Origin: Mermis nigrescens
Taxonomy: Eukaryota > Nematoda > Enoplea > Mermithida > Mermithidae
NCBI GenBank assembly: GCA_036768485.1
Contig: JAVLUZ010000191.1
Coordinates: forward strand, 1,428,742 to 1,492,741
Direction of reading: 5' to 3'
DNA: 64,000 nucleotides
Made by a program: the position numbers and the translations under genes. The stretch's first letter is position 1. Each line of letters opens with the position of its first letter. Positions 11,689-26,649 of this stretch are shown here, in pieces. The notes beneath the pieces were generated by a model, which saw only the letters and a list, made by a program, of their open reading frames with translations, had not been told where the DNA came from and ran no database searches.

Positions 11689-12288
11689 GTACGCACATGA
11701 ATAAAATTAGCACTCTCTTGTATATGCCAACCAAATAGTTCTTTCTTAAAATTTTAAATTTATGTTAAACGATAAGCCACTTCACTTTAGTATTGTCCGA
11801 ATTACGATTCAATATTCACAAAAGTAAAAAAGCATTAACTTAATCAGTAAATCAATTAACTTTACTGGTCATATGCTTGTAAGCAATTTTTACTAAATCT
11901 ATATTACAATATTAATTAAATCATTAAGGAATATATTATACAAGAATTAAATCACAAGCACAGCGGTCGTCGTATTTAGGAAGTTATAAATGGAATTAAA
12001 ATAATAATATAATATAAATAATAATAATAATCTCAATAATCAAAAAATAATAATAACAATCAAGATAAAATTAATAATTTAATAATAGTAATATTAATAA
12101 AAATATTAACAATATTAATAATAATTTATTATGATTATTATTAGAATAAAATTAATAAAGAATCCAAGGATAACAAGACATGAGACAAATGTCTTTTAAT
12201 TCAGAGTATCCCGCCGATCTTTTCTCTAATCAACTAGGTAAAATATTGATCATTTAATTATTGCATCGCATAAACCGCCTTATTGCAG
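11689..12288. other. hAT intron 1, AT-rich
   Basis: Begins GTACGC and ends TTATTGCAG. The middle (about 11,990-12,150) is a degenerate AAT/ATT trinucleotide repeat. No coding content. Confidence 0.55.
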
Positions 12289-13528
12289 GAGAAAGACAGT
12301 CCTCATTTTTGGAAAGTCGAGCTCTACACAAAGGAAGTGATATCGTTTCTGAGCAATCATAATACAAAGCTTGAGTTGGAAAAAATCTGCAGCATACTGG
12401 AACAGACATACCTTGTTCCCAGAAGAATATATGAAATACGGTAAAACACTGATTGAACCTCCACTTACTATTATCCTCATACATTCGAAAGGATCCATCA
12501 TAGGGAAAGCTCCTAATCTGGATTATGCTAAAGCTTTTTGACATATTCTGATACTTAATAATTAGTATGCATTTTCAATGCTCTTCCTAAATAAGCATGT
12601 TACTTTTTATGAATATTATTCTTGAAACAAATACAACTAAAAACTAATACAGTTCATAAGATAGACACCTGGTAGGGATCCATCCAAAGTTAAAAAAGTG
12701 TATTTTTGTTATATGAATACAATCAGGTGATGCATCTGAAAAGCTGATAGGGATAAAGCCATTAAAAACGATGTAACTAGAGCCAAAATGAGGCTAGAAC
12801 AAGTTCTAGAATCTGAAAAAGGACCAAGAAAATGACTCACTATGATTTCCCTCTAGGTCATGGTAAATGGAGGGTTAAATGTGTATGTATATAAGGGTCT
12901 AAACAAAATCGGAAAAAAATATTTTTTAGCTGGCTTTCACGTTACGAGGTTATTAGCAACCTGATTCGAGTTATCGTGCCGATTTTGACTTTGATTGATT
13001 CCAAAGATGAGCACGCTTATCCACTCGTGAAAGTATAACTCAGTCATTTTAAATTCAAAAATAATAATAATCTATTGAACCAGAGATTTCAGGCGCTCAA
13101 ACGGCGAGTTCTGGACTACAGCTACGTTCTCTCATTGCACGTTTTGGCTGATATCCTAGAACCTCTCAACCGCCTGATGTTACACTTCCAGTACAATGTT
13201 GTTCACCCATTTGATATTTCAGTTAGTGAAAGAATGCAATTTCACTTATTTTATATCTTGATTTATTCTGCATTTAAAATCTTTTATTTGAAATCAGTCA
13301 GGGATTTTATTTTCAATATCATCAGTTTGGATTAGGTTTAGTCCTACTTTTTACAGAGACCTTTTTGGATTATTTAATGGTAAATTTAAATTTATTCATA
13401 TAGGTAGAAAATATAATATATCTACAAATTCGTTTAAAACTATGTAAAAATCCAATTAGAAACTATTAAAAAGGAAGATTTGATTAGAAGAGAAAAGCGT
13501 TGAAAGGAGATGAAGGGTTGAGACTATA

Positions 13529-13768
13529 GGTGGGCGGCTCCAAAGGTCCAGGGGTGCAGAATTTTTTCATCAAATATTGACCTTGAAAAAGGTGCTATAG
13601 CGAAAAAAACACCATTAACGTTTCTCGTCGAGCACTATTAATTGGCAACAAAAACCCTAAAAAAGCAAAAAAATTTACAAAATGAAATTCTGGAGGTATT
13701 GTTGGGTATTTGCTATTTCTTGTTGGGTATTTTGCCTTCTGGGGGTGCATACCCCAAGCTTAGGTACG
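13529..13768 (+). repeat. Dispersed repeat family GTGGGCAGC, copy 3
   Basis: Diverged copy inserted in the hAT intron just upstream of the fifth exon. Starts TAGGTGGGCGGCTCC and ends near ATACCCCAAGCTTAGG. It lies within 30 bases of the next splice acceptor. Confidence 0.65.
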
Positions 13769-14783
13769 CTTGAGACATCGCGTTTTTAAAACAGGCAAAT
13801 TTACATCAAATTTTGCTAAGAATGTCTTTCAGAACAAGGTCCAGAACGCGTTGTCAGTCTTGGAGGATCGTTATTTATGTGAAAGTCCAACGTTGGGTAG
13901 AAATGCCGCAACACTAGAAAATGGTGTGAACGATGGATCAAGCCTCTTGTTAAGCGTTGTGAAGGCAAATACAATAAATGATGAAACACGAAACAGGGTC
14001 ACACGTGAATCGCAAGGTAGTTTAAAATATGTCTTTTATGCATAAGGAAGAAATTAGAAAATTGTCTAAAATGAAGAAAGAGGACAAAAGAGCAGATTAG
14101 TTAAGAGTAACACGGTGATGAATAGGTCAATAAAGCAAATAAGTTCATGTAGGTACTAAAAATATTTAACGCTTAGCTCTTTAAAGTTCTTTCTACACAA
14201 TTACCAATGCAGAATGCAATTGCTTAGAAAGGAATGCAGGAACAGCGATAAATCATCTCACACTCAATAAATAATTTCTAGTTAAAAAATCAATCAAGTG
14301 CTGAAATTAGTGTCAACAGATATTAATATTGGGGCATTTAGACTACACATTTTTTGCTCGCTAGAAAACCGCTGAAAATTCGAATTTTCGAATAGGAAAA
14401 TCTGTTAAGCTATATTCTTTTCATCAACTATTCAGAGAACTTTTCCGAATTCTTCTGGGAAGAAAGAAATTTTTCTAATCGAACATGTATACATGCGTTA
14501 CCTACTAAGCGCAGTGAACAATAAATAGAATATCTCATATTAAATAGCCAATCATTCAGAATTCGTTCGGAAAGTTGCACGGAGCCTCAGGAAAAGATTA
14601 TGCAACGAAAACGACATTTTGCAATCGTTTCGCATATTTGTGCCGTCGACTGATCTATTAGACATGAACGCGAAGGATAGAACAGAATATGGGAACTCGG
14701 AAATCGACAAAATTGTCAAATTCTACTCGAATGGTCCATTTACTTTCAGTAATGACGTTTTCGATGAATGGGAAGACTTCAAG

Positions 14784-15615
<832 letters not shown>

Positions 15616-15789
15616 ATATATATATATCATAGGGAGCGCGTTAGCGCGTACCTATAATATACTTAGGTACCCCCAACATATGTCCCCCCTCACAGCTATA
15701 ACGGCACACATCTGAGAGGGTGCGGTTTTTTTAAAGGGTAGATAATAAAACAACTTAGTGCCCCTTATTTTTTTCTTGTTTACACTCAA

Positions 15790-16870
15790 TACCGAGCGCG
15801 TCGTGAGTGTGTAAAGTTTACACCAAAATTCAAATAATTTACGGAGGGCCAATTTTTTTTAAAAATGTTTTCCTGATTAGTAGGTTACGAATCTGGTCTT
15901 AAAATTTCTTTACACTCATTGGTTGTTGCACAGGAGTGTAAAGTAGATGATTTTTTACAGTTTTCGTGTGCAAGAGCATATCTAACTCAGTTTTACATTC
16001 TATGCAGTCTGATTGGTTTCAAAAGGTAGGCGGTTAAAAAATCTAGGTGAGACTTTTTTAATTTTTCTTAAAAAGTAAAATTTTCGAATTTAGAGGCGGT
16101 TTATTGTAAAGAGGCTGAGACAAAAAAATATTTTTTCCCTGCCATATTCTCCACTCTGTAGACAGAACGTGGTAACTACCTTTAAAATGTGCCTCGTCTT
16201 AAGCGCTACACGTCAAAATTTATTTTGTTTCTCTACACTCAATATTGCGTTATTAGTGAAAGTGTAAACTTTACACTGAAAAATATTTTTTCCGCCTAGC
16301 GTCGAGGATGATGAATTTTTAAAAAAAATGTTTTCCCTAATTAGTAGGTTACGAATCTGGTCTTAAAATTTCTTTACACTCATTGGTTGTTACACAGGAG
16401 TGTAAACTAGACGGTTTTTACAGTTTTCGTGTGGCCGGGCATATCTATCTCAGTTTTACATTCTATGCAGTCTGATTGGTTTCAAAAGGTAGACGGTTAA
16501 AAAATCTAGGGGAAACTTTTTTATTTTTCTTAAAAATATTAATTTCGAATTTAGAGGCGGTTTATTGTAAAGAGTCTGAGACAAAAAATATTTTTCCTGC
16601 CATATTCTCCACTTAGTAGAAAGAACGTCGTAATTACCTTTAAAATCTGCCTCGTCTTAAGCGCTACACGTCAAAATTTATTTTGTTTCTTTACAATCAA
16701 TATAGCGTTATTAGTGCAGGTGTAAACTTTACACTGTAAAAATTTTTTCCGCACAGAGCGTCGTGGATGATTTTTTTAAAATGTTCTCTGTGAGGTCAGA
16801 ATAACGAATCTGACCTTCAAACTTTTCTACAATCAATACACATTACCAGGGGTTTTAAACTTTACACTCT
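15790..16870. repeat. Tandem ~460-bp units rich in TTTACACTC words
   Basis: Two adjacent copies, starting around 15,850 and 16,316, share long stretches such as TTAGTAGGTTACGAATCTGG and CATTCTATGCAGTCTGATTG, with a third decayed start near 16,775. Related decayed sequence reappears at about 20,530-20,880. Repeated TTTACACT/AGTGTAAA words suggest internal inverted pairs. It is satellite-like and non-coding. Confidence 0.7.
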
Positions 16871-17127
16871 AGTGGATGAGTAAAAAACACAGATTCTGTC
16901 AAAGATTTCTCTGCCAAATTCTCCGGTTATGAATTAAGATAATTTAAATAAATAAAAATAAAGTAACTTTCAAGGGCTACACGTCAAAGCAAACCGCGTT
17001 CAAAAAAACGTAATATTTAGTTGTTTATGGGGGTGTAAAGTTCGAAATCTGAGGTGTAAAATGGGCGAAAAAAAACAGGTTTTTTCGTATTTAATTGGTA
17101 AATCATATCAAATATTTTGCGGAACAT

Positions 17128-17545
17128 AAGTTTTGCACATACAAACGTACTACAATCAAAGGGCTACAAAGTGACCTAAACCGAATTTATTTTTAAAGTT
17201 TACAATGTGGTGGACAGTGAAAAATACGTGTTTATCCATATTTTTGTTCGCCACCCCTTAAAAAGTACTTTATTTTAATCCTATTCGACCTCTCCCGACT
17301 TCTTCACTTCATATTTTTGTTCGCCACCCCTTAGAAAAGTACTTTATTTTTACCCTATTCGACCTCTCCCGACTTCTGCACAGAGAAAGTGGCGAACAAA
17401 AATATGCACAAACACGTATTTTTCACTGTCCATCACATTGTAAACTTTAAAAATCTGATCCCCATTGAGTGTAAATAAATTCGCTTTGGGCCAGTTTGTA
17501 GCCCTTTGATTGTAGTACGTTTGTATGTGCCATACTTATGTTTGT
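17128..17545. repeat. Inverted repeat enclosing a 70-bp direct duplication
   Basis: Left arm about 17,128-17,235 and right arm about 17,385-17,545 are reverse complements (ACAAACGTACTACAATCAAA against TTTGATTGTAGTACGTTTGT; CAGTGAAAAATACGTGTTT against AAACACGTATTTTTCACTG). Between them a ~70-bp unit beginning ATATTTTTGTTCGCCACCCC occurs twice in direct order. No coding sequence. Confidence 0.7.
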
Positions 17546-17924
17546 AAACTTTACACTGAAAAAATTTTTTTGGGAAAAAAAATCAGTTTGAGTTTTTTTT
17601 GAAACAGATGAAAAAAGACTGATTGATTGCCCCAGACAGGGCCGTACTTAGAGGTTTAGCGGCCCTGGGCGAAACTTATTTTGGCGACCCCATAATTTTT
17701 AAAACTGGTTATTATAGGCATCATAATTATCACTTATGTATATCCTTTACATATGTACCTATATGATAGCAGTTAGCATCTTACTGTAAATTTACTAACA
17801 AAATATATTATTTTTAGTAGGTATCGTATGTTTTTCTCAAATAATTTACCTATTTCGTGAATGATGATGTGCTTTATTACAAAATAACTTGCCTAGCTTT
17901 CTGAGCGGCAAACTGGTCAATCAA

Positions 17925-18115
17925 TTGCAAAAATCTAACGAAGATGATAAATCCTTTTTCAATTGAAATAATCGCTAGTGCACTTAGACGAGAATCAGTC
18001 AGAGTTGACCGCAAATATGTCTTTATTAATTTCAGTTCGAGAAGGAACGTTCTGCTGAGGCCACAGCAATAGATATTTTAAGTAAAATTCTGAAATCAAT
18101 TATAAGGTTCGGGGA
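17925..18115 (-). pseudogene. hAT transposase C-terminal dimerisation fragment (ZMYM1-like)
   Basis: Minus-strand coding residue with AERSFS followed, after one frameshift, by ELKLIKTYLRSTLTDSRLS and ALAIISIEKG. This is the hAT C-terminal signature in the form seen in ZMYM1-like transposases. Only this ~60-codon end is readable; no start, zinc finger or catalytic core remains in the element. Confidence 0.8.
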
Positions 18116-18277
18116 AAACATCCTGGAAGTCATTTGATAGATATTTAAGAGTAGCTAGTGGCGAAGTTAATTCATTTGGACTTGATCGAGCAAGAACTTT
18201 TAGCTAAGTGTACATGTCTGGTCCATGTGCATGACTTGAGCGATTCATCATCTTCCCATGCTTTTAAAGCTGGTATT

Positions 18278-18402
18278 CGTGGGTAGTGCTCAATGAAAAC
18301 CTTGAAAACGGTATTTCTTAGCCATACCATCATTTTTAAGACCATTTTTCGACCTCTAAAAATCTTGCACCTACCCTCCCGGGATTTTCGTTGCTGCCCA
18401 CA
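18278..18402 (-). repeat. Dispersed repeat family GTGGGCAGC, partial copy
   Basis: Contains GCCATACCATCATTTTTAAG and ends GTTGCTGCCCACATATG; the other half is missing. It sits inside the 17,637-19,338 hAT relic. Confidence 0.6.
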
Positions 18403-19346
18403 TATGCTGCGGGGGTCTTAGGTGGCGCGGTCAAGCGTTCCTGCGGGGTCCGGGACGAGAGTCCCTACAAATTTTGTAAAAAAGCATTTTAATGTCAAAT
18501 AATAACGTTAAAACTTTCGCAAAAACGGCCGGAATTTCGGCCCTGAATGGAGCCAAAACACTAATTGATGAACTCTTACATCTCACAAAACTTCTGAGCT
18601 GAAATGCGTTTTTCGATCTCTGCTAATTACATAGCGCAGCAACGGGTCGCTGCCAATAAGATATAGAAAAATGTATAAATTGAAGTTTTTGTTCTTACCC
18701 TTTTCAGAGCCCATTTGTGACCTTATTAAGAAGATGCAGTTCAGAAAACAGGAAATGCACAAAAACATAAGGAAATTTGGCCATTTCTTTCATTTAAAAC
18801 AGGATTGTGTCCTTGTAAAGAAAGACAAAAAAGCAAAGAATAGACAAACTGGTACACAATGATTTTCGCACTTTTAGTTTTATGCTTAACAAGCATGCGC
18901 ACTTTCATTCAATGAACAAATAGTGCATTAAATTACTAGTGATGTGAAGTGCTAGATTATTTCAGCTGATTCAAGCTTTTAAATTCATTTGATTTATGGC
19001 TCGGTGCAAAGCGCCGGAAAATTTTGACATTTTAGCCTTTTCGAACTCAATTTTCTGGACACACATTATTGCAACAGAAAAATCAACAATATGTCTGAAA
19101 AATGAATACAAGTATAGCTCAGTCAGCGTTCTCTTAAAAATGCAAGTAAAGATTTTTAACTGACTAGGTTTGCATTAGAACGTCGAAAAATCGATCCTTT
19201 TGAACATATGTATCGAATTATTGTAAGAGGGCCGCCAAAAAATGAATTCTATACGGCATGCACTACAACTTTTTTAGCGGCCCATTATTTTGCAGCCCTG
19301 TGCGGCCGCACAGTTCGCACCCCCTAGGCACGGCTATGGCCCCAGA

Positions 19347-21039
19347 TGTACATTCTTGTGCTCAATTTCCATACGCACGTACACGACCGTTAAGCGCAAC
19401 GCTTAAGTGAGTCGCCCGGGACCACCTTCCCCTAAAAATTATCATATTTTTCATTCCATTCCCACACATATTTTCAATCAAAATCCGGGATAGGAAAATG
19501 GGCACTCGGGCTTAATGCGACTTGAGTACGAATTGGTATGTGTGTTATCATATCTTACGTGTGTTAAAAGATCATATGTGTGTGTCTCATATTTGTGCCT
19601 GTCTCGTTTGTACATACCTTTACCGTAAGCTTTTGCCCATAGGCCTATTGTCGTATTCATAGATCCTTTTCATATCTCTTGGTTCGTGATGTTACGCCTC
19701 TTTTTCCACGTCAGTTAAAACTGCGTGCCAGCGCAGTTTTGACGGCACTTTAAGATTTTACATTTTACAATTAGTTTTTGAGCCTGAGAGCCTCTCCGCC
19801 AGCTTCCGCGTTGAGCGTATCTTTTTTTCTTTTCGTTGCCGTACGTGAGCAGACTCCGTACGTGCCTTTTTATCTGCTTGGCTGCAGAACTCGTCTGTTA
19901 GTTTTCCTGCGTAGTGTGCACGCTTCTTTTCGCCGTACGCTTTGTTTTTAATCATTCGTGCTTGTGCGAATTGGCATCAGTTGTATGCCTTTGGCAGGAC
20001 TTTGTGCCCTTGTTTAATTACATTGTTTGATTTTACCCGATTAGCGTAACACGACGGTCGGCAGCATGATCTGTCGCTATTTAATTGCTTCATAATTTTT
20101 CTGTCCAAAAAATATTGTAAAAATTAATTATTTAATTAACGATGCTGGGCTCGGTTGAATTTCCGTGCTGTTGAATTCTGTCCTTGTGCTACACTATACT
20201 TAGGAACCCTTAATATTTTCAAGCACCGGAATTCGGTCCAAAACAAGTTAAATAATAATCTTTTTGAGCCCTCAATTAGGTTTCCGGGGAACTCACTTTA
20301 ATTAGGTACTTAATCTCAAAGGGGTTAAGTAAGTAAGTTTCACTAGGTGCGTGCGTAGAGGGCCGGGCTACCTTGAATAGGCCGGGCCGCTACCCCCGAA
20401 TCGCCGGCTGGTGATCGACCTCCTAAAAGGGCGAGAACCCCCGTGTGAGCGCATAAGCTTGAGATTCGGGTTAAGTAAGCGAAGTGAACGTAGCTTGAGT
20501 CTACGTATACACATCTGATATTTATTTGTCCTTGGGCCATTGTGGAGACTTAATTTTTTCATAAATGTTGATCGTAATATCAGAATTACGAATCCGACTG
20601 AAATTTTCTTTAAACTCTGTGGTTGTGTAAAGCATACACTGCATATTAACTCTTGTTCTAGAGCTTTGCGGGAGCTTAATTTTTTCAAAATGTTCTACGT
20701 AAAATCAGAATTGAGAATCTGGCTGTTAGTTTTCTCTACACCTAGTAGTTGTGTGAAGTTTGCACTAATCATTTGTTGTTAAAATGTAGTTTATACTACA
20801 AATTTATTTTACTTCCAAATCTGAGCGTTAGTGTTCCTTACAATTGATATTTGCGTAAAGTTAATGCTGAAAAACTTTGATCTGTTAAAATAATGTAAGG
20901 TTGTCTTGTTTGAAAAGGATAATGCTGATGTTAAGAACAGTATTGTTTTCCGTGTTCTTGGACTGCTGTCATTATTGTGGCATGTTACTGTATGTGTGTA
21001 CTGACTGATGTGCTCAAATAATACTGATTTAAAGTGGGG
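19347..21039. other. Intron filler, no gene recognised
   Basis: Continues the hAT last intron. Contains a G/C-rich patch at 20,360-20,440 and decayed copies of the TTTACACTC satellite from 20,530. Several short open frames exist on both strands but none has a recognisable domain. Confidence 0.4.
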
Positions 21040-21722
21040 TACTAGCAAAGAAAAATGCTCTGATGGAACAAAAAAGATGAATATACTTGGAATTGTGGAT
21101 TATTAAGGATGTTAAAGGAGGGGACTTGGAAAAATCTGCCTAAAGTCGCAAAATCTGCTAAAAATCAGATTTTCTCTAAGCAACGCTAAAAATCGATGTA
21201 TATTCTGCGGCCAACAGATTAAAATAAATATTTAACCATAAAAATGATTGAAAAAACAGCACGTTAGCTATGCAGTAGCTATGGGAAATGATATTGAGTA
21301 TACTAACAGTCTTTTAAGCCAATTGAATGAAATAGCAAACATCGAAGACTATTGGAGACATGGTTGGTTTAAAACAGTAGGAAACGCGTAAGTTGACTTG
21401 AGACAGACTAAATGTAGATACACTAGCATGCCCGAAATGATTGTGTGCACTAATCCATCGGCCCCTGCTTTGCTTGCTATAATGCTCATAACAAAATAAA
21501 ACAACTTTGAATACAATACCTCTTAGTTTTCTATCAATCAGGTGCCAGCAATTTAAAAAAGTAACCTTGATAGATTTCGTACACTCTTATCTGAAACTTC
21601 GAACATTATTAAAAAAAGACACTTTTTTAGAGGCCGCAGAATATACTAAGATTTTTAGCGTTGCTTAGAGAAAGTCTGATTTTTAGCAGATTTTGCGACT
21701 TTAGGTAGATTTTTCCTAGTAT
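21040..21722. repeat. TIR element, TACTAGCAA family, copy A
   Basis: Left end TACTAGCAAAGAAAAATGCT runs to ATTCTGCGGCC near 21,212. The right end is the partial inverse, from GGCCGCAGAATATAC (21,630) to TTTTTCCTAGT. The right arm is shorter, so the copy is truncated there. No coding frame. Confidence 0.65.
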
Positions 21723-21827
21723 AATACATACACAATGCAAGTATAAATTGCTAAGTACCTAATGACATTCGCTACAACACTGACAAAGATAGGAATAACT
21801 ACTATTTTTTGTTAACAAAAAGTTGGG

Positions 21828-23234
<1,407 letters not shown>

Positions 23235-24116
23235 TATAATTAAATAACTAAACGCTTGTTTTCAGTGGCACAGCATCATGCCTGCATGCAGCAAGCCTCA
23301 ATGTGATCAAAGTTGGGCTTCTGTCGTAGAATTGTGCGCTGATCGAGCGGACTTGTATCCCAATTTGAGCAACATCTGCAAGATCCTGCTAAGTTTTAAT
23401 GCTCAGAATGCAATTGTTGAGAGGGGCTTTAGGTATCTTCTATGTAAATTACAGCTGAATAATCTTTCAAAAAATCTTTAAGCCCATAAAGTTAATCAAC
23501 AACAGTTTATCATTTGTCTCTGCCTAATTGAATATCCAATTTAATTTTATATCCTGAAAACCCTTAAAACAAGTATTCAATATACCCTAATGAAATCAAT
23601 ATACCATAAAACATTACCTTATTATTAAATTGTTAGTAGAGTAATGAATCACAGGATTAGTGCACCATTCATATGAAATAAAAGTTTATTTCTAGCACTG
23701 CTCATTCGATCAAGACAAAGATAAGGTCGAGATTGGATATTGGTACCCTCGAACTCCTTGGTTCGACTGAAATTGAGTACAGATGACTATCAGGCATTTG
23801 ACTATAGTGATGCTTATGAAATTTGGATCAGTAATGCGAAGCGCAGACGATTATAATATCGGTGAAGAATGTGCCATTGCTGAATTGTGATCACCTTACT
23901 TTTTTATTGCGACCCGTGTTCTTTTGAAAATAAAATATTCAGCAAAAAAATTTATTAATAGCAACTAAACATCAGAAGATGTGACCTTTATATAATCTTA
24001 ATGCTTTGTTAACAACTATTCATTTTTTGAATCCTTATTACTTTTTTGCATTAAATTCTAATCTTTCCTAATCCGAAATTTTCATTTGCGCGCCTAGCTA
24101 ATGCTTGAATTTTCCT

Positions 24117-25901
24117 TTAGCGCAGACCCTGCTCCATTTGCGCAGCTGAAAAAAACAGTGATGTCAGTATTATAATTTTGTAGCGCCATTTTCTTTTCTT
24201 GAATAATACATTAGTTTTGTATGCAAATGTATTATCCTCTTGCTCAGCAGTTTGTTTTAAATTTTTAATTATTGCATTCAATTTATGGTCTTGAATTTGC
24301 ATATCAGTCAAGTTTTTGTTGATATCCTTCCTAATCATGTTTATTGCCTCAGTTGGGCGATTGATTTCACTAGTTTCAATATCAAAATTCATTTCGCTTT
24401 CTTGAATAGGCAAACGAGAAAGCGTGTCAGCATTTTGGTTTTGACTTCCGTTTCGTGGCTGAATACTTAACTTTGTGCCTGCAACAGCAAGCCCCAGCGT
24501 GCTATCCTAGGTGATGCATGATGTTTCTCTAAAACGGCTTTGACTGCTGTATGATCCGTGTGTACAGTGACCTCATGCATGTATAGATAAGGTCGGAAAT
24601 ATTTTATGAATTCTACCACTGCTAATGTTTCAAGTTCCGTTATAGGGTAATTTCTCTCGGTTGATCTTACTGTTCGGCTCGCAAAAGCTATAGGGTGCTC
24701 TTTATTATCATCGCCTATTTGACTCAAAACCGCTCCTATTCCGTTTATTGATGCATCAGTTTGTAGTATGAATGGTTTCAAAAAATTAGGATGATGCAAA
24801 GTCGGTGGTTTTAAGAGCATTTCACTAAATATATCAAACGCTTTTTAGGTACTCTTTACACCAATGAAATATTTCACTCTTTTTTAATAGATTTGTTAGT
24901 GGTTGACTTATTTGAGCACAATTTTTTATCAAGCGTCTGTAATATGATATTAATCCTGAAAATGATTTGACATCTTTTTGATTTTTAGGGATAGGCATTT
25001 CTCTGATTGCCTTGAATTTGCGGTCATCTGGCAAAATTCCTTTTCTGATATTGTATACCCAAGATATGCAACAGATTCATAGCTAAATTTACACTTATGT
25101 AATCTTAATTTCATACCTGCTTCTTGTAAGCGAGTCAAAATTTCTTCTAGACGTTCTAACATTTCTTCATGCGTCTTTCCGAACACTAATATGTCATCTA
25201 GATAAACAAGGCAACTGCTCCACTGTAATCCTGATAAAATAATATCCATAAGTCTCTGAAAACTAGCTGGAGCATTGCATAAGCCGAATGGCATATAATT
25301 AAATTCATACAACCCTATAGGTGTGTAAAAAGCTGTTTTCTCACGATCTTCTGGGGCGATTGGGATGGCCTAAGATGCATTAGCCTGATTTAGCACACTA
25401 AAATGCTTCATACTATTTAATGTATCTAGGATATCATCAATCCTGGGAACTGGATATACATCCCTTTTTGTTATAGCGTTTAGACCTCGGAAATCATTGC
25501 AGAGGCGACATACGCCATCTTTTTTCTTGACCAATATTGCATTTGATGCCCTTGGGGAAATACTGGTACGAATTACTCCCTTTGATTCTAGAGCTTTGAT
25601 TTCATTAGTAATTAATTATCTCTTTTTCTCTTGGTGATGTTCGAAATGGAAATTTGTGGATAGGGGAATTGCCTTCAGTATTTATTCTATGTTTAATAAG
25701 TTTGGTTGCTCCAGTATCTTTTTCATTTCTTGCATACAAATTCGGAAATTTTAAAAGTAAAGTAATAAGTTTTTCTTTTTCTCGGCTATCTAGCTGAACA
25801 TTAATATTTGCATTTTCGCGAATCCATGCTTTCAAGTCTGAATTCACATCTTTCTGATTTTGAATTATTAGTAAGTATGCATTTTGCATTATTTTCTTCA
25901 A
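24117..25901 (-). pseudogene. Retrotransposon pol: reverse transcriptase and RNase H
   Basis: Copies element RNA into DNA and degrades the RNA strand. On the minus strand: connection region from 25,901, RT fingers/palm, the catalytic box YLDDILVFG near 25,200, thumb, then RNase H with LQTDASINGIGAVLSQ, ELETLAVV and TDHTAVKAV (24,760-24,560), then a linker toward integrase. Breaks: frameshifts near 25,610, 24,990, 24,840 and 24,490, and a stop near 25,370. The first RT catalytic Asp, expected in an LDL-type motif, is encoded as Asn (codon at 25,388-25,390) in LNQANAS before that stop. The linker is cut off at 24,117 by the hAT insertion. Confidence 0.92.
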
Positions 25902-26649
25902 GAAAAGCTTTAATATGTCCTATACGTGTTGCTTTGTATAATCGTATACTATAGCTTAAGGTGTTTAACAGCTGTAGGCTTATTTTCCCATTAAGTACAG
26001 GTGAAATAGATGATGCAAAGTACACCTGACGGTTGCTACCAAGCTTATGTTCGGGTTCAAAATTTACATATTTTACGTCATTATATTGTTTTGAAACCAA
26101 AGCTGCTATAATATTCATGCTTCTTGGCATAATATCCAAATTTTCGTCCAAGACAACTGCGCCTCTTTTGAGAGCTGAGTTATACATTACTCCCACACAA
26201 GGAATTTTTGCCTGTTTCAGGCGTAAGTACTTGCCTTCATTGTTTATCTCGTATGCTTTAAATCGGAACAGAAAATTAGTCCCTAGTAATAGCTGGTTTG
26301 TGCAATTTTCTTGGATGTGCACTAGAAGTGTTTCATCGACGTCATATGTCTTAATGTTGATAAAACATTCGCCTTTTAGATGGATATTTTGCCCATTTGC
26401 TGCAATTGGCATTGCCTGAGTAGGTGAAATTTTAGGATTTTCCAATTGCTGAAAAATTTTTGCATCTAATAATGAGTATACGGCACCTGTGTCTATTAGT
26501 GCGGTTACCATTAGCTGATCATTAATTATTACATCTATGTATGGTGACCGTTTATTTGTATTCTTGCATACATTCGCTATTATCTCGAATTCAGTCTCCT
26601 TTGTTGAAACTTGCTCTTTCGAAAAATTTGGCTTTCGTAGTTTATTAAT
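25801..26649 (-). pseudogene. Retrotransposon aspartic protease, in frame with env
   Basis: Retropepsin-type protease that would mature the polyproteins. The active-site motif is ALIDTGAVYSLLD near 26,500-26,460; the downstream region has LLLGTNFLF, the expected hydrophobic-Gly motif. The reading frame is continuous, with no stop, from the membrane-spanning end of the envelope-like protein through the protease to 25,801, where a shift (about 25,880) leads into RT. No independent start codon is convincing. The catalytic residues are intact, so the protease itself is not obviously damaged. Confidence 0.85.

Larger units (their letters stand above)
17637..19338 (-). mobile_element. hAT element relic with perfect 8-bp target duplication
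   Basis: Starts CAGGGCCGTACTTAG and ends with the inverse of CATAGCCGTGCCTAG, flanked on both sides by GCCCCAGA (17,629-17,636 and 19,339-19,346). Eight bases is the hAT signature length. Inside is a decayed minus-strand hAT C-terminus and a partial dispersed repeat. 1,702 bp, non-autonomous. Confidence 0.85.
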
